60,785 nucleotides of DNA from Palleronia salina (GTDB taxonomy: Bacteria; Pseudomonadota; Alphaproteobacteria; Rhodobacterales; Rhodobacteraceae). Under the pieces are notes generated by a model. It had not been told where the DNA came from, did not search any database, and worked only from the letters and a program-made list of their open reading frames with translations. Made by a program: the position numbers and the translations under genes. Positions 51,474 through 60,460 of this stretch are shown one piece after another. Position 1 is the first letter of the stretch. Each line of letters opens with the position of its first letter. The stretch is taken from positions 1 through 60,785 of the forward strand of contig NZ_FQZA01000016.1 of the NCBI RefSeq assembly GCF_900141995.1, written 5' to 3'.

Positions 51474-52751
51474 TCAAGAACGGCGGCGTAGGCTCCTCAC
51501 TGTTTCGAAAATCCGTATTCCGGGGCGCGCCGAACCATTGGCATGCGGCCTGCCACCGCCACGAGTCGGGCCTGCGTCCGGGCCCGATGACGCGCGGTCA
51601 GTCGTCCTCTGCTTTCGGCGATCGCGCCCGGGATGGGCGCCCTGCCCCTGTTCGGCGGGTCGGCGGGCGACGGGCAGTCGTTCCGCAACTGCCGTTCGCG
51701 TCGCGGATAGCGAGGCGAAGTAGGCCGCGAGCGCCGCGATATCGGCGTCGGACAGATCCTGCGCCGACTTTGCCATCAGGTTCGCCCGCCCTGCGCCACC
51801 GCGGTCCCCGTCGCGCCACAGGCGCAGTTGCTGGGCGAGGTAGAGCTGGCTCTGGCCGGCGAGCCGGGGGAAGTCTTCGGCGCGTGGACCTGCTTTCGGC
51901 CCGTGACACGACGTGCAGGCGGGAACGTCCCGCGTGCCCCGCGACGCCAGGTCGGCGCCCTCCTCGACCAGCGCCGCGTCGAGGTTTCGCGTCGCCGGGT
52001 CGGCCAAGGGGTCGCGATCGGCGAACCATGCGGCCAGCTCCACGAGGTCGGCCTCGGGAAACCGGGACGCCGCCACGTGCATGATGCCGCTGCTGCGCGC
52101 GCCATCGGCATAGGCCAGCAACGTCCGTTCAAGGTAGGCCCGGGGCTGGATGTCCAGCCGGGGGATCCATTGATTGCCGCTCCGCCCGTCGAGCCCGTGG
52201 CACATCGCGCAATAGGCAAGGCCATCGGGCGCATCGTCGGGGACCTCGGGGCGCGCGGTGAGATCGTCGTATTCCGCGCCGGTCATGTCGCGAACCTCGA
52301 CGAGAAACGCCACGACCGGCCAGACATCGTCCGTGCGCGGGGCGGGCCAGTGCGGCATGCCCGACATCTTCACGCCCTCGTCGACGATCCAGTGCAGCTC
52401 GTTCGGCTTCCACGACGGGTCTATCTCGGACACATGGGGCGGCCGCGGCACCATGGCGGCGGCGACCGCCGATTGCCGGTGTCCCGGTGCCGCGTGGCAG
52501 GTCCGGCAACCCTCGTCGAAATGCCCGGCGCCAAGGGCGACCATGCCGTCCCGCGACAGGTCGGGCACCTCGCTTTGCGCCGGCGCGCGCAGTTCGACCG
52601 AGTTGCGGAACGTGGTGTGCAACAGCCACGGCGTGATCGCCCAGTGCCCCGCGCGCGCCGAGACGTTGAACAGGCCGCCAAAGACGATCGCGGCTCCGGC
52701 AATGGCGGCCAGGACGGCCAGGGTCGCGAGGGTCTGGAGGACGCGTTTCAT
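51474..52751 (-). CDS. Tri-haem c-type cytochrome
   Basis: 425 residues with an N-terminal signal/anchor helix (MKRVLQTLATLAVLAAIAGAAIVFG) and three haem-attachment sites, CRTCH, CAMCH and CTSCH. The distal Met candidates are in MSGMPHW, GIMHVA and NLMAKSA. It resembles the membrane-bound di/tri-haem cytochromes that accompany alternative cytochrome oxidases, and would pass electrons in the periplasm. It overlaps the ctaG-like stop by four bases and is the last gene of the oxidase cluster. The final ~70 residues after AAYFASLSATR are Arg/Gly-rich, unlike the rest, and may be read-through after loss of the original stop codon. Confidence 0.8.
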   Translation of the reverse strand: MKRVLQTLATLAVLAAIAGAAIVFGGLFNVSARAGHWAITPWLLHTTFRNSVELRAPAQSEVPDLSRDGMVALGAGHFDEGCRTCHAAPGHRQSAVAAAMVPRPPHVSEIDPSWKPNELHWIVDEGVKMSGMPHWPAPRTDDVWPVVAFLVEVRDMTGAEYDDLTARPEVPDDAPDGLAYCAMCHGLDGRSGNQWIPRLDIQPRAYLERTLLAYADGARSSGIMHVAASRFPEADLVELAAWFADRDPLADPATRNLDAALVEEGADLASRGTRDVPACTSCHGPKAGPRAEDFPRLAGQSQLYLAQQLRLWRDGDRGGAGRANLMAKSAQDLSDADIAALAAYFASLSATRTAVAERLPVARRPAEQGQGAHPGRDRRKQRTTDRASSGPDAGPTRGGGRPHANGSARPGIRIFETVRSLRRRS

Positions 52752-53314
52752 GCCATCTCGTCCTTCGTGTCTTCAAGGGATCGGGCGACCAGCCACAGCC
52801 CCGCGATCAGGTAGATCGGTGTGCCGATGGCCAGCATCAGCATCCCGCCAAGCTGTTGTTCCTGCAGCGCGCCGGCGTGGTCCAACGCATAGATCACGCG
52901 CGGCGACAGCGTCAGCAGCGCGCCCAGCAACGTCATGTGCATGGAGGTCAGAAGCAGCCCGCCCGCCCCGGCCAGCCCGCCGGTCCGCAGGCACCCCGCC
53001 CAGACGACGAGCCCGACGATCAGGAACAGCGCCTGTTCGATGATGAAGACAACAGAGCTCGCCATGGCGGCCTCGTGCAGGACGGGAAGGTGGAAGCCCC
53101 ACACCACGAGAAATTCCAGCACGGCCCCCGCGAGCGGAGACAGGGCCAGCGGGTCCGCCAGCCGTGGAAACCCCAAAACGATCAGCGGGGCCACGACCGC
53201 GACAAGCCCCATGTGCCGGATCATGTGCGCCGGGAAATGGCCCAGCCAGTCGGACCATGGCAGGCCCCAAATCGCCAGCAGCAGCGCGCAGGAGAGGACC
53301 GCCGCGACATTCAT
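52748..53314 (-). CDS. CtaG-like cytochrome c oxidase assembly protein (caa3_CtaG type)
   Basis: 188 residues with about five transmembrane helices. HFPAHMIRHMGLVAVVAPLIVLG, then WGFHLPVLHEAA and LLTSMHMTLLGALLTLSPR carry the conserved membrane His residues of the caa3-type CtaG family, which helps copper delivery or assembly of haem-copper oxidases. The ATG at 53312-53314 overlaps the stop of the upstream small membrane protein, and its own stop overlaps the tri-haem cytochrome start. A longer open frame upstream is a shadow. Confidence 0.8.
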   Translation of the reverse strand: MNVAAVLSCALLLAIWGLPWSDWLGHFPAHMIRHMGLVAVVAPLIVLGFPRLADPLALSPLAGAVLEFLVVWGFHLPVLHEAAMASSVVFIIEQALFLIVGLVVWAGCLRTGGLAGAGGLLLTSMHMTLLGALLTLSPRVIYALDHAGALQEQQLGGMLMLAIGTPIYLIAGLWLVARSLEDTKDEMA

Positions 53315-53703
53315 CGGCACGACCCGGCCAGCAGCACCGGCAGGACGACGTAGACCACGCCGATGGCCGAGACGACCGCGAGAAGCACCGAGACATGCCC
53401 CAGGAAGCGGTCGCGGCTTTCCACGTCGTCGATGCCCGGGACCGCGCCGTCCTCGCCGTAGCCGCCCTTGGTCCAGTTGCGCCAGCCCAGCCAGCCGCTG
53501 AGCCCGATCCCGACCAGCGCAAGGACCGTGAGGGCGATCAGCGCGAGTTGCAGCGCGCGGGGATCGGCATCCGGCGCGATCTTCGCGCACCAAACCGTTG
53601 CCGCCCCGTACGAGATGACGAAGTGGAACGCCCAGATCCACGGCGCGATGGTGATCTTCAGCAGGATACCGACGCCGACGCCGAATTCGTTGGGCTCGGT
53701 CAT
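53311..53703 (-). CDS. Small membrane protein of the oxidase cluster
   Basis: 130 residues with three hydrophobic helices (ITIAPWIWAFHFVISYGAATVWC, LALIALTVLALVGIGLSGWLGW, LLAVVSAIGVVYVVLPVLLAG) joined by a soluble loop with GYGEDGAVPGIDD. Genes like this sit between COX I-III fusions and ctaG-like genes in alphaproteobacteria. I do not know a function; a small oxidase subunit or assembly factor is likely. Both ends overlap neighbouring genes by four bases, so it is part of the same transcript. The ATG at 53701-53703 was chosen because of the ATGA overlap. Confidence 0.75.
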   Translation of the reverse strand: MTEPNEFGVGVGILLKITIAPWIWAFHFVISYGAATVWCAKIAPDADPRALQLALIALTVLALVGIGLSGWLGWRNWTKGGYGEDGAVPGIDDVESRDRFLGHVSVLLAVVSAIGVVYVVLPVLLAGSCR

Positions 53704-54715
53704 GTCATCCACCCCGGCAGCAGGCCGATGACGGCCGAGGTGATGAGGGCCTGCACCACGATGAAGTGCCACAGCAGCGTCGTGTTCGTCAGGTCGGCGT
53801 CATAGATCGGCGTCGTGTGCCCCGCGAGGCTGCGCGCGAGAGAATAGCCCTGGGCGATCAGCCCGAGGCCGAGATGCGCGCCCAGCCAGACCGCGAGCGC
53901 ACAGACGATCGCGGGGTAAGCGTGGCTGGTGGGCGCGAGGTCGGCCACGGCCAGATAGAGCCCCGCGCCCCCCGCGGCGGTGCAGGCCATCCCCACCGCG
54001 AGGAGGATCCGTGCCTGCCGCACGTTGCCGTGCCGGTTGGTGGCCTTCGCGCTGCGCGTCGCCAGCCACGACAGGCTCAGAAGCACGGCTGCAGCCACCA
54101 ACGCCGCGCCGCCGGCGTGGTCCGCGCCCGTGGGCGGGAAGTCCGGGCTGGCCGTCCAGTAGAAGAAGAAGCCGAAGACGAGGCTGGTGAACGCCGTCGC
54201 ATCGCCCAGCATGGTGATCCAGACCGCCCACCATCCCGGCGCGTTGGGCCCCGACGCATAGCGCGGCAGGCGCAGGCCGAGCCCCACATCGCTGGTCGGC
54301 TCTTCCGGAACCTGCGCGGTTGTGGTCCACAGCCAGTAGAGCACGCAGACGATGGCGAAGGCCCCCGAGATGATGGCGGGCACGTACATCGAGAAGGTGG
54401 GAAAGATGAACGCCCCGCCGGTGAACGCGGCCGCCATCATCGTGATCCAGGCGGGCCCGGTGATCCGCTGGACATGCTGGGGCCGGGCATCGAGCACCGA
54501 TGTCACGATCGTTTCGCGATACCCGTATTTCGTGTCGCTCAGGTAGAAGCGGCCCGCATCCATCCGCTCGACGATCTGCGGCTGGTCCCACAGCGGGTAG
54601 CGCGAGGTGATGAACGGGATCGACCGCACGCCCCATTGCTCTTCCGGGACATTGTGCGACCACTCGAGCGTGCCGGCGTTCCACGGGTTGCGCCGGGATG
54701 CGCCCACCGGACGCG
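53700..54715 (-). pseudogene. C-terminal remnant of a fused cytochrome c oxidase subunit I-III
   Basis: About 330 residues remain. NPWNAGTLEW near 54689 is the standard segment after the last long helix of COX I, followed by IPFITSRYPLW, the LDARPQHVQRITGPAW linker, and a COX III-like part with WWAVWITMLGDATAFTSLVFGFFFYW and, near the end, TTLLWHFIVV. All catalytic histidines of subunit I are lost because the N-terminal half is missing. The frame is joined, without a stop, to the transposase fragment upstream. The oxidase of this cluster is therefore dead, unless another copy exists, while the downstream accessory genes remain intact. Confidence 0.75.
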
Positions 54716-56564
54716 AGCTCTCTGCCTCGTCGCGGAAGGAGGCTCGAAGAGCCCGGACAGCGCCGTGCCATACTTCGGCATGCACGCCTCGCACCTCCTC
54801 GAAGACGGATGGCACTTCGTGCCATTCCCCATCGAAGTTGACTTCGATCGCGCCGATATCGTCGCGATGCCACCGCACTTCAACTTCTCGCTCGGGGGCG
54901 TGGACAAACCAGCGAGCCAGAGGTTCACTGTGATACCGCACACCAAAGACCCGAATACCCTTCGCCGTGACGGTCCGCGTTGTGCGTGTGCCGAAAACGA
55001 GCCTGCGGCGACGCATGTCCGGCGCCGGCTGAACGCCATAGGTTTCGACCAGACGGTTCCAGCAGTTCGCTGGCGTCTCTCCATCCAAGCCTTCGTGCGG
55101 GCGATTATGGTAGACGTCGACCACCCACCGAACCAAGGCCTCGGACAACTCCTCCGGCGTGAGCGCAGCACCGTCCTCCGGATCAGCGTCACCCTTGGTG
55201 ATGACGTCGGAAAAGGTTCTCCCGCTCAGGAGCGGCATCAGCGAGCTCGACATCGTGCCGAACAGTCGCTCGATCCGTGCGCGCATCTGCGGAAATCCGG
55301 TTGGACAGCGCTCGGCTCGGATTCCGAGGTCCTGCATTGCTGTCCTCATCGCCACCGAGATGAAGCTGCTGCCGTTATCGGTCACGATGAGCTCAGGGGG
55401 CCCCCCCATGTTCCAGGGAGAAATCGCCCCGAAGGTATCCGCCCAGATTCCTTTGTCCTGTGTGATCATTTCGAGGGTCTGGACCGCACTATTCTTGGAG
55501 GCCGAGCGCGACAATCGCATGGCAACGATGCATCTCGTCGCGGCACAGATCGCCACGGTAAGTATCCAGCGGATCTTCTTCTTGTTCAGTCCGAGTAGCT
55601 CTTTTTCCTCCTTGGTCAGGTGTTCGAGAATGCCGCTCTTAGCGAATAAGGAAATCAGATCGATGGTCCATTCGTCGATCTCAACCCTTTCCAATGGGCG
55701 CTTTACCTGCAAACCGATTCCGACCGGCGCGAATTTCTTACGCGCTGCCTCCTGACCCATTCGGGCCAAGACCGTATGAAAAGGATCGAGTTTGCGAATT
55801 TCCTGCCGAATTGTCTCCCGCGACGGCATGACAAGCGGTGTGAGGCCTTGGGATTCGCGCGCCTTATTTGCATCCTCGAAAGCGCTCTCGACACGTTCGT
55901 AGATTATCTTCTGACTCGGACGTAAAGGATGCGCATATCCTTCGACGATCGGCCCGATGATCGCCAGTTCCTCGAGACCGATCCGCCTGGTCCGGTTACC
56001 TGATCGACTCTTCGCGTCGCAAAGACCAACCAGACCTTCCGCCTCATAGACCCGCACCCATCGAAGGAGAGTGCTCACATGCGGCATCTTGGGCAGGAGC
56101 AGATCCTTTCCGGTCTGCCCTGAGCGACCTTCGGCAAGACCTCAAATTTCGGCTGCCCTGTGCTGAATCCGGAGCCCTGCCCGGACGACAGAGCGATCCG
56201 TTCGCTTGACAGCCCCTTCAGCTTCCAGCTCGAGGAACGCCTCGACGAAGGCACAGCGAAACTCCATAGCCTCCGCAACACGGCCCCGGACCGCGGACAT
56301 TATCGTCGTGCTCTGAAGCTGGTTCCGACGCACCTCAGCTGGCAAAAATGCGCCCTTGTTGTGGCGCAGCAGACCCTTCCGAACGAGATGGGCCAATTTC
56401 CCGTTGTCGAAGCTTTCGGCGACGCCGGTGGAGTCGGTTCGGGTGAAGACGTATCCCCAATCACGCCGCGCATGGGGGCGATAGGAAATGCCCGACACCA
56501 CGATTTCATCGTGCTGATCGAATGCATACTTGGGAACTGGCGGACTGCACTGGATATCCAACAT
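54716..56564 (-). pseudogene. Mu/TniA-like DDE transposase with in-frame stop, fused to cox remnant
   Basis: One reading frame runs from the ATG at 56562-56564 to the cox junction near 54715, broken only by a TGA at 56142-56144. The N-terminal part (140 residues) is a DNA-binding region. The larger part has an HTH (HVSTLLRWVRVYEAEGLVGL), the catalytic core with Asp in VEIDEWTID, Asp in VTDNGSSF and Glu in RARIERLFG, and the Mu C-terminal barrel (TAKGIRVFGVRYHSEPLA). The protein then passes directly into COX I sequence, so its own C-terminal tail and any TniB/TniQ genes are missing. It is coupled by TGATG to the small gene upstream. Both lesions suggest it is inactive. Confidence 0.7.
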
Positions 56565-56755
56565 CAGATACCCTCCTCGTTCCGGGCGGTCGTGAAGGCC
56601 GAGGCGTTACCATCCGATTGTTCTGGTCTCAGGAGGCGACTTAGCATCGCCTCCACGGAGGAGTCGCGGCAGCCCGACACATCGACGTGAAGCGGCATGC
56701 CGAGAATAACCCAATCCCGCATGGTGGCGCTGGGCTTAACCTTATTTTTCGCCAT
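56564..56755 (-). CDS. Small hypothetical protein coupled to the transposase
   Basis: 63 residues, MAKNKVKPSATMRDWVILGM at the start. The ATG has an AAGGA ribosome site, and the stop overlaps the transposase ATG (TGATG), so it belongs to the same transposon operon. Sequence does not match a family I know. It could be a small DNA-binding or regulatory partner of the transposase. Confidence 0.55.
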   Translation of the reverse strand: MAKNKVKPSATMRDWVILGMPLHVDVSGCRDSSVEAMLSRLLRPEQSDGNASAFTTARNEEGI

Positions 56756-56958
56756 AGTTTTTTCCTTGGCTTTGACGTTCTGCCGAGCTGTTGCGTCGGC
56801 AGGGCGCGTATTACGGCGTCAAGGTGGAGGCCGTCTCCTCCGGGATTCCCGCAAAACTGAATTTTCCTGATCGCTGGCTGCCGGGCGGCTCGGGAAGGCC
56901 TACCTCGTCAGCGTGTGGAAGGTGCGCGAGCTGCGAGGCAGAGCACCCTGTCGCAAGC

Positions 56959-57351
56959 CTACCCTGTCGCTCGACAGACGAGGGACTCCGGCGTGATCCT
57001 TTCGCGCTTTGCAAGAGCAAGCTCGCCTCTACGGAGAAGGCGGCCAACTGCACGGAACCCTCGGCCAGGAAGACCCACATCCCTCACGATGTCCGAGATC
57101 GCGCGCGCGCCCAGCGATCCTCGCGTGGCGCGCCTCACGGCGGCATCTGCCTCCGGGTCCGTCTCTTTGAGGCTGTCCAGGAACGCAGCGTTGTGAAGCT
57201 CGATTGGATCAACGTCGAGCTCGGTCATGACGACGACGTCGTCAGCGAAGCCCGAGGCCGCACCGACCAGTTCATGACCATGCTCGAAGAAGAGGCGGCG
57301 CGCCGCTTGAAGGGTTTCGTCTCGGGCGTCCGTCGGCAGATAATCGAACAT
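56959..57351 (-). CDS. Hypothetical protein near the transposase
   Basis: 130 residues, acidic in the first half and basic in the second. It has helix-rich composition (DETLQAARRLFFEHGHELVG) and a possible helix-turn-helix (ARAISDIVRDVGLPGRGFRAVGRLL). It lies 203 bp upstream of the transposon operon on the same strand. The opposite strand is also open here, but its protein looks like a shadow. Either a transposon passenger or a chromosomal accessory gene; family not recognised. Confidence 0.4.
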   Translation of the reverse strand: MFDYLPTDARDETLQAARRLFFEHGHELVGAASGFADDVVVMTELDVDPIELHNAAFLDSLKETDPEADAAVRRATRGSLGARAISDIVRDVGLPGRGFRAVGRLLRRGELALAKRERITPESLVCRATG

Positions 57352-57569
57352 CAGCTTCGTTCTTCTTGTTTGCGCTGCACCAGTGCGGCAGCTTCAAGTG
57401 ACCCCATTCCTCCCGAGGGGCTTCCTTTGTTGCTTCGAAAACAAGATTGGCTGGTTTCGCAGGGACGAAGCGAAATTCTGAGTTTTTCTGGCCAACATCA
57501 CCGTTTCGGAAATGCCATGGGACCCGGCGCCCCACGAAAGCGTTTCACTTGCCCCGAACGGCCGCCACG

Positions 57570-57860
57570 ATGAAGATGAACGAGAGATCATCTATTGGTG
57601 CGCAAGTCGCACGTTCGGTGACAGCAGAAGCGAGGAAATTTGGCATGAGCATCAACGACCAGTTAGTCAGCTATACTGAGCGCTCGGACGGTCGCGTTGA
57701 CGTCACGTATGACGGCGAGCCAATCTTGGTGCTGAGAGAGCCGCCTACATCTGCTTTCCGCGTGAATGCTTTGCAAATTCTCATTGAGCGGCATCTGGTC
57801 GAATTGGGAGATGACGAACGCCTGAGGTATTATCGGCGGTCCGAAGCCGCCACGGCGTAA
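57570..57860 (+). CDS. Hypothetical protein
   Basis: 96 residues from the ATG at 57570 (MKMNERSSIGAQVARSV). The frame is open further upstream (ATG at 57447), but the earlier part lacks protein-like composition. The core SINDQLVSYTERSDGRVDVTYDGEPILVLREPP is a plausible beta-sheet, followed by a helix (NALQILIERHLVELGDDERL). It faces the KptA gene convergently with 20 bp between. I do not recognise the family. Confidence 0.5.
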   Translation: MKMNERSSIGAQVARSVTAEARKFGMSINDQLVSYTERSDGRVDVTYDGEPILVLREPPTSAFRVNALQILIERHLVELGDDERLRYYRRSEAATA

Positions 57861-57880
57861 CTCCTACTGCTCCGGGCTTC

Positions 57881-58423
57881 TCAAGTTCCTTCGGTCCAAA
57901 ATCCAATGAACTGGGGTGGGACAGCATCGACAAGCCAGACCCCATTGTCCGCCCGGGAAAAGACGTGTCCTTCCTCGTGCATGGATAGCGCTGCCAGTCG
58001 AAGAACCACCGGCTTCCCGTGACGCCGACCGACAGCCTCTGCGTCCGCCGGCGCCACGCTCAGGTGGACCTGTCGGCGGCGCATCGGCTGAAGTCCAGCC
58101 GCGAAGATGCCGTCGAGGTTATGGCGAGCCGTCCCATGGTAGAGGTTTATAGGTGGTTCGCGTGGCGTCAGCCCAAGGTCGATATCGATCGAATGACCCT
58201 GAGCGGCCCTGATGAGCTTGCCATCAGCCGAGATCGAGAACCGCTTTTTCTCGCTGCCTTCGATGAGGTCAATCAACTCCTCGCGGGACATAGGACGGCC
58301 GTGCGCTTTCATGGCGCGCAGTAGCCGGTCAATTGGCACCCAGCCCGCTGGATCGAGGGTAAGCCCAACCTCTTCCGGCTTGTGCCTCAGGATGAGGCTC
58401 AGGAACTTGCTCTTACGCGACAT
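57881..58423 (-). CDS. kptA: RNA 2'-phosphotransferase (KptA/Tpt1 family)
   Basis: 180 residues, the full length of the family. It transfers the 2'-phosphate of an RNA to NAD+, releasing nicotinamide. The N-terminal winged helix opens with SRKSKFLSLILRHKPE and continues through GLTLDPAGWVPIDRLL. The ADP-ribosyltransferase lobe carries the conserved QGHS, LYHGT and VHLS motifs and a late RHGKPVVLRLAA strand. The catalytic Arg-His-Arg-Arg set can be placed at the N-terminal RH, the QGHS His, and Arg residues in TARHNLD and in GRRHG. Ribosome site GGGGG lies before the ATG. Bacteria have no tRNA splicing of the yeast kind, so the substrate here is unknown. Its location among transposon and nuclease relics suggests accessory or RNA-repair/defence use. 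Confidence 0.9.
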   Translation of the reverse strand: MSRKSKFLSLILRHKPEEVGLTLDPAGWVPIDRLLRAMKAHGRPMSREELIDLIEGSEKKRFSISADGKLIRAAQGHSIDIDLGLTPREPPINLYHGTARHNLDGIFAAGLQPMRRRQVHLSVAPADAEAVGRRHGKPVVLRLAALSMHEEGHVFSRADNGVWLVDAVPPQFIGFWTEGT

Positions 58424-58605
58424 ATAACGACCCCCTTAATTTCCGTTGTCAGCAAGCTTGGCCATTTTCGACACGACGGAAAAACAACACTGATCCCCAA
58501 ACCGCCAAAGCTATTAACCACATACTTGAGCCTCATTCAGCTCCGGGTTACACAGGGAACAATGGATATAGCCGATACGATTGAGCGCTTAGTCGGGGGA
58601 GAAGT

Positions 58606-58941
58606 ATGTTTTTTAACCGGAGAAAGAAGTGGAATGGTCAGGTCGCATCGCTCCTTCCAACTTTTGATCTCACGATCGAAGAGGTCGGACCCATGGCCGC
58701 GCTCGAAGCGCTTGATCTGGTCTATCCGAAAGGTTTCAGCGCGCAGGAAGGATCACTCTACTTGGCTTACCTTACCTACTCAACGTTCTAGAAGGAGCAT
58801 GATCAGAGAGCCGGCTCGCTAAAAGAACGCATTCGATTTGTAGAGGACGACTGGGCAAACGCGGGTCGAGTCAATCCCAAAAATGTAGAAGCTTGGCGCG
58901 CGAAGGCCATCGCTTGGGAATGTGCGGCAGCGACGCCGTGA
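58606..58941 (+). pseudogene. Small gene interrupted by an in-frame TAG
   Basis: The frame from ATG 58606 encodes MFFNRRKKWNGQVASLLPTF, continues to YLAYLTYSTF, and meets TAG at 58789-58791. The same frame then continues with 49 residues of convincing, charged helical sequence (SLKERIRFVEDDW, NPKNVEAWRAKAIAWECAA) to TGA at 58939-58941. A GGGGGAG ribosome site precedes the start. I read this as one ~111-residue protein disrupted by a nonsense mutation. Family not recognised. Confidence 0.5.
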
Positions 58942-59188
58942 CGCGCAATCGTGGAACTGAGTGCAGGCGAGGTGGAAAATCTCGACGGTGGCGTTGGTTT
59001 GCCTGAAGTGAACCATACAGCTTGCCCGACCCGAGTTCTCCACTGTCCCAAGCTAAGTTCTGGTGTAGCAGATCGAAACTCCGAAGATACTACACAGCCT
59101 TAGAGTTCTTGTGAAAGCCTTTCCTTTAAGTGCGCTCGCGATTCTGTGGTAACTGCGGCGTTATTTTATCGCTCAACATTAAGGTAGA

Positions 59189-60460
59189 ATGATGCGCGTA
59201 GACCGGATTGTAATTCAAAACTTTCGCACTTTTGCATCCCTTGACGTCCATATCACGGACGATCTTTGCTGCATACTCGGCGAGAATAACACTGGCAAAA
59301 CTGCGATCCTGCGTGCAATTCAGATCTGCCTCGACAGCATGCTGCCGTCGAGCTTTCGGTCACTGATACGTGAGGACATCCACTCCGCTATCGATATCGC
59401 CGAGCCAACCCAAGTTCTAATTGGCATCGAATTGACTGGATTTGAAGGAAGAGTAAACGAAGAAGCACTCGTCAGCACCTGGAAGACAGCCAGGGATCGC
59501 GCGCGCGTTTTCTACCGCTTCCGGCCGCGCCCAGCAGTTCGAGAATTGCTGGAAAGTGGTGACTTGGCATATGGAATGTTGACCTTAGAGGACTACCAGT
59601 GGGAAATTCATGGCGGCGGCGACCCAGCGATTGACCTCGCAGATATTGCTTGGAATGATGAAGGAATAGGCGAAACGGTGCGCTTTGGCGACCTGCAATC
59701 CTATCTTCTTATTCATCTGCCCGCACTTCGCGATGTGGAGCAAGATTTACGCAACCCTCGCCAGTCACCTCTTGTCCGTCTTATCGAAGCATTTCAAATC
59801 GATGAAATCGAACAGGAGGCGCTTGTTTCTATCCTCGATGAGGCCAATAAAGCAATTTCGGGATCGGAGACTATCGCTGAGATAGCAGGAGCCATTGATG
59901 CCCGGTTCAAGGAGGTCTCCGGTCCTGCTTTCGAGATGGACGCTACACTTGGCTTATCCGCAGCGAGCTTCCGCGCGATCATTCGCAACTTAAAAATTCT
60001 TCTTTCAAACGTTTCACTCACGTCGTTCGAACCTGGACGCAATGGGCTTGGGATGAACAACGTTCTCTACATTGCGATCCTTATGGAGTATCTTCAACGG
60101 CGAATCTCGCTCAATCGCTCCGCTGGCCAGCTGATCCTAATGGAGGAGCCTGAAGCGCACCTCCATCCTCAATTGCAATTTTCACTGATCGCCGCGCTAC
60201 GCTCAATTGGCGTTCAAGTTATCCTAACCAGCCATAGCACCCAGGTTACCTCTCAGGTTCCGTTGAGCGGTGTCGTATCACTTACCAAGCGTGAGGATGC
60301 GACCATTGCCGCTGGCAACCTTGCGCTCAATGCGGCCCTCACATCGCCAGAGATCGCTGATCTCGAACGCTATCTCGACGCGACTAAAAGTGCGCTGCTT
60401 TACGCGCGCAAGGTGATGTTGGTTGAGGGTGCGGCCGAGATGTTGAAATGCCCCCTCTGA
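59189..60460 (+). pseudogene. OLD-family/GajA-like ATPase truncated by IS3 at its TOPRIM domain
   Basis: 423 residues, of which about the last six are encoded at the junction and inside the insertion element. It is an ABC-type ATPase of the overcoming-lysogenization-defect class: IQNFRTFASLDV, Walker A GENNTGKT (31-38), an intact helical middle part, Walker B LILMEEPEAHLHP (about 315-327), H-loop ILTSHSTQ (about 345-352), and ARKVMLVEGAAE (about 406-417). That last piece is the first strand and catalytic Glu of a TOPRIM nuclease domain, and the element boundary at 60446 follows directly. The nuclease part would lie beyond the insertion. Relatives are the GajA subunit of Gabija phage defence and phage P2 Old. 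The GajB helicase that would prove Gabija is outside the window. Confidence 0.82.

Noticed and set aside
56791-57573. 260-codon rightward frame
   Set aside because: Composition is Ser/Arg/Pro/Cys-rich without motifs or a ribosome site; the opposite strand (56959-57351) looks more protein-like.
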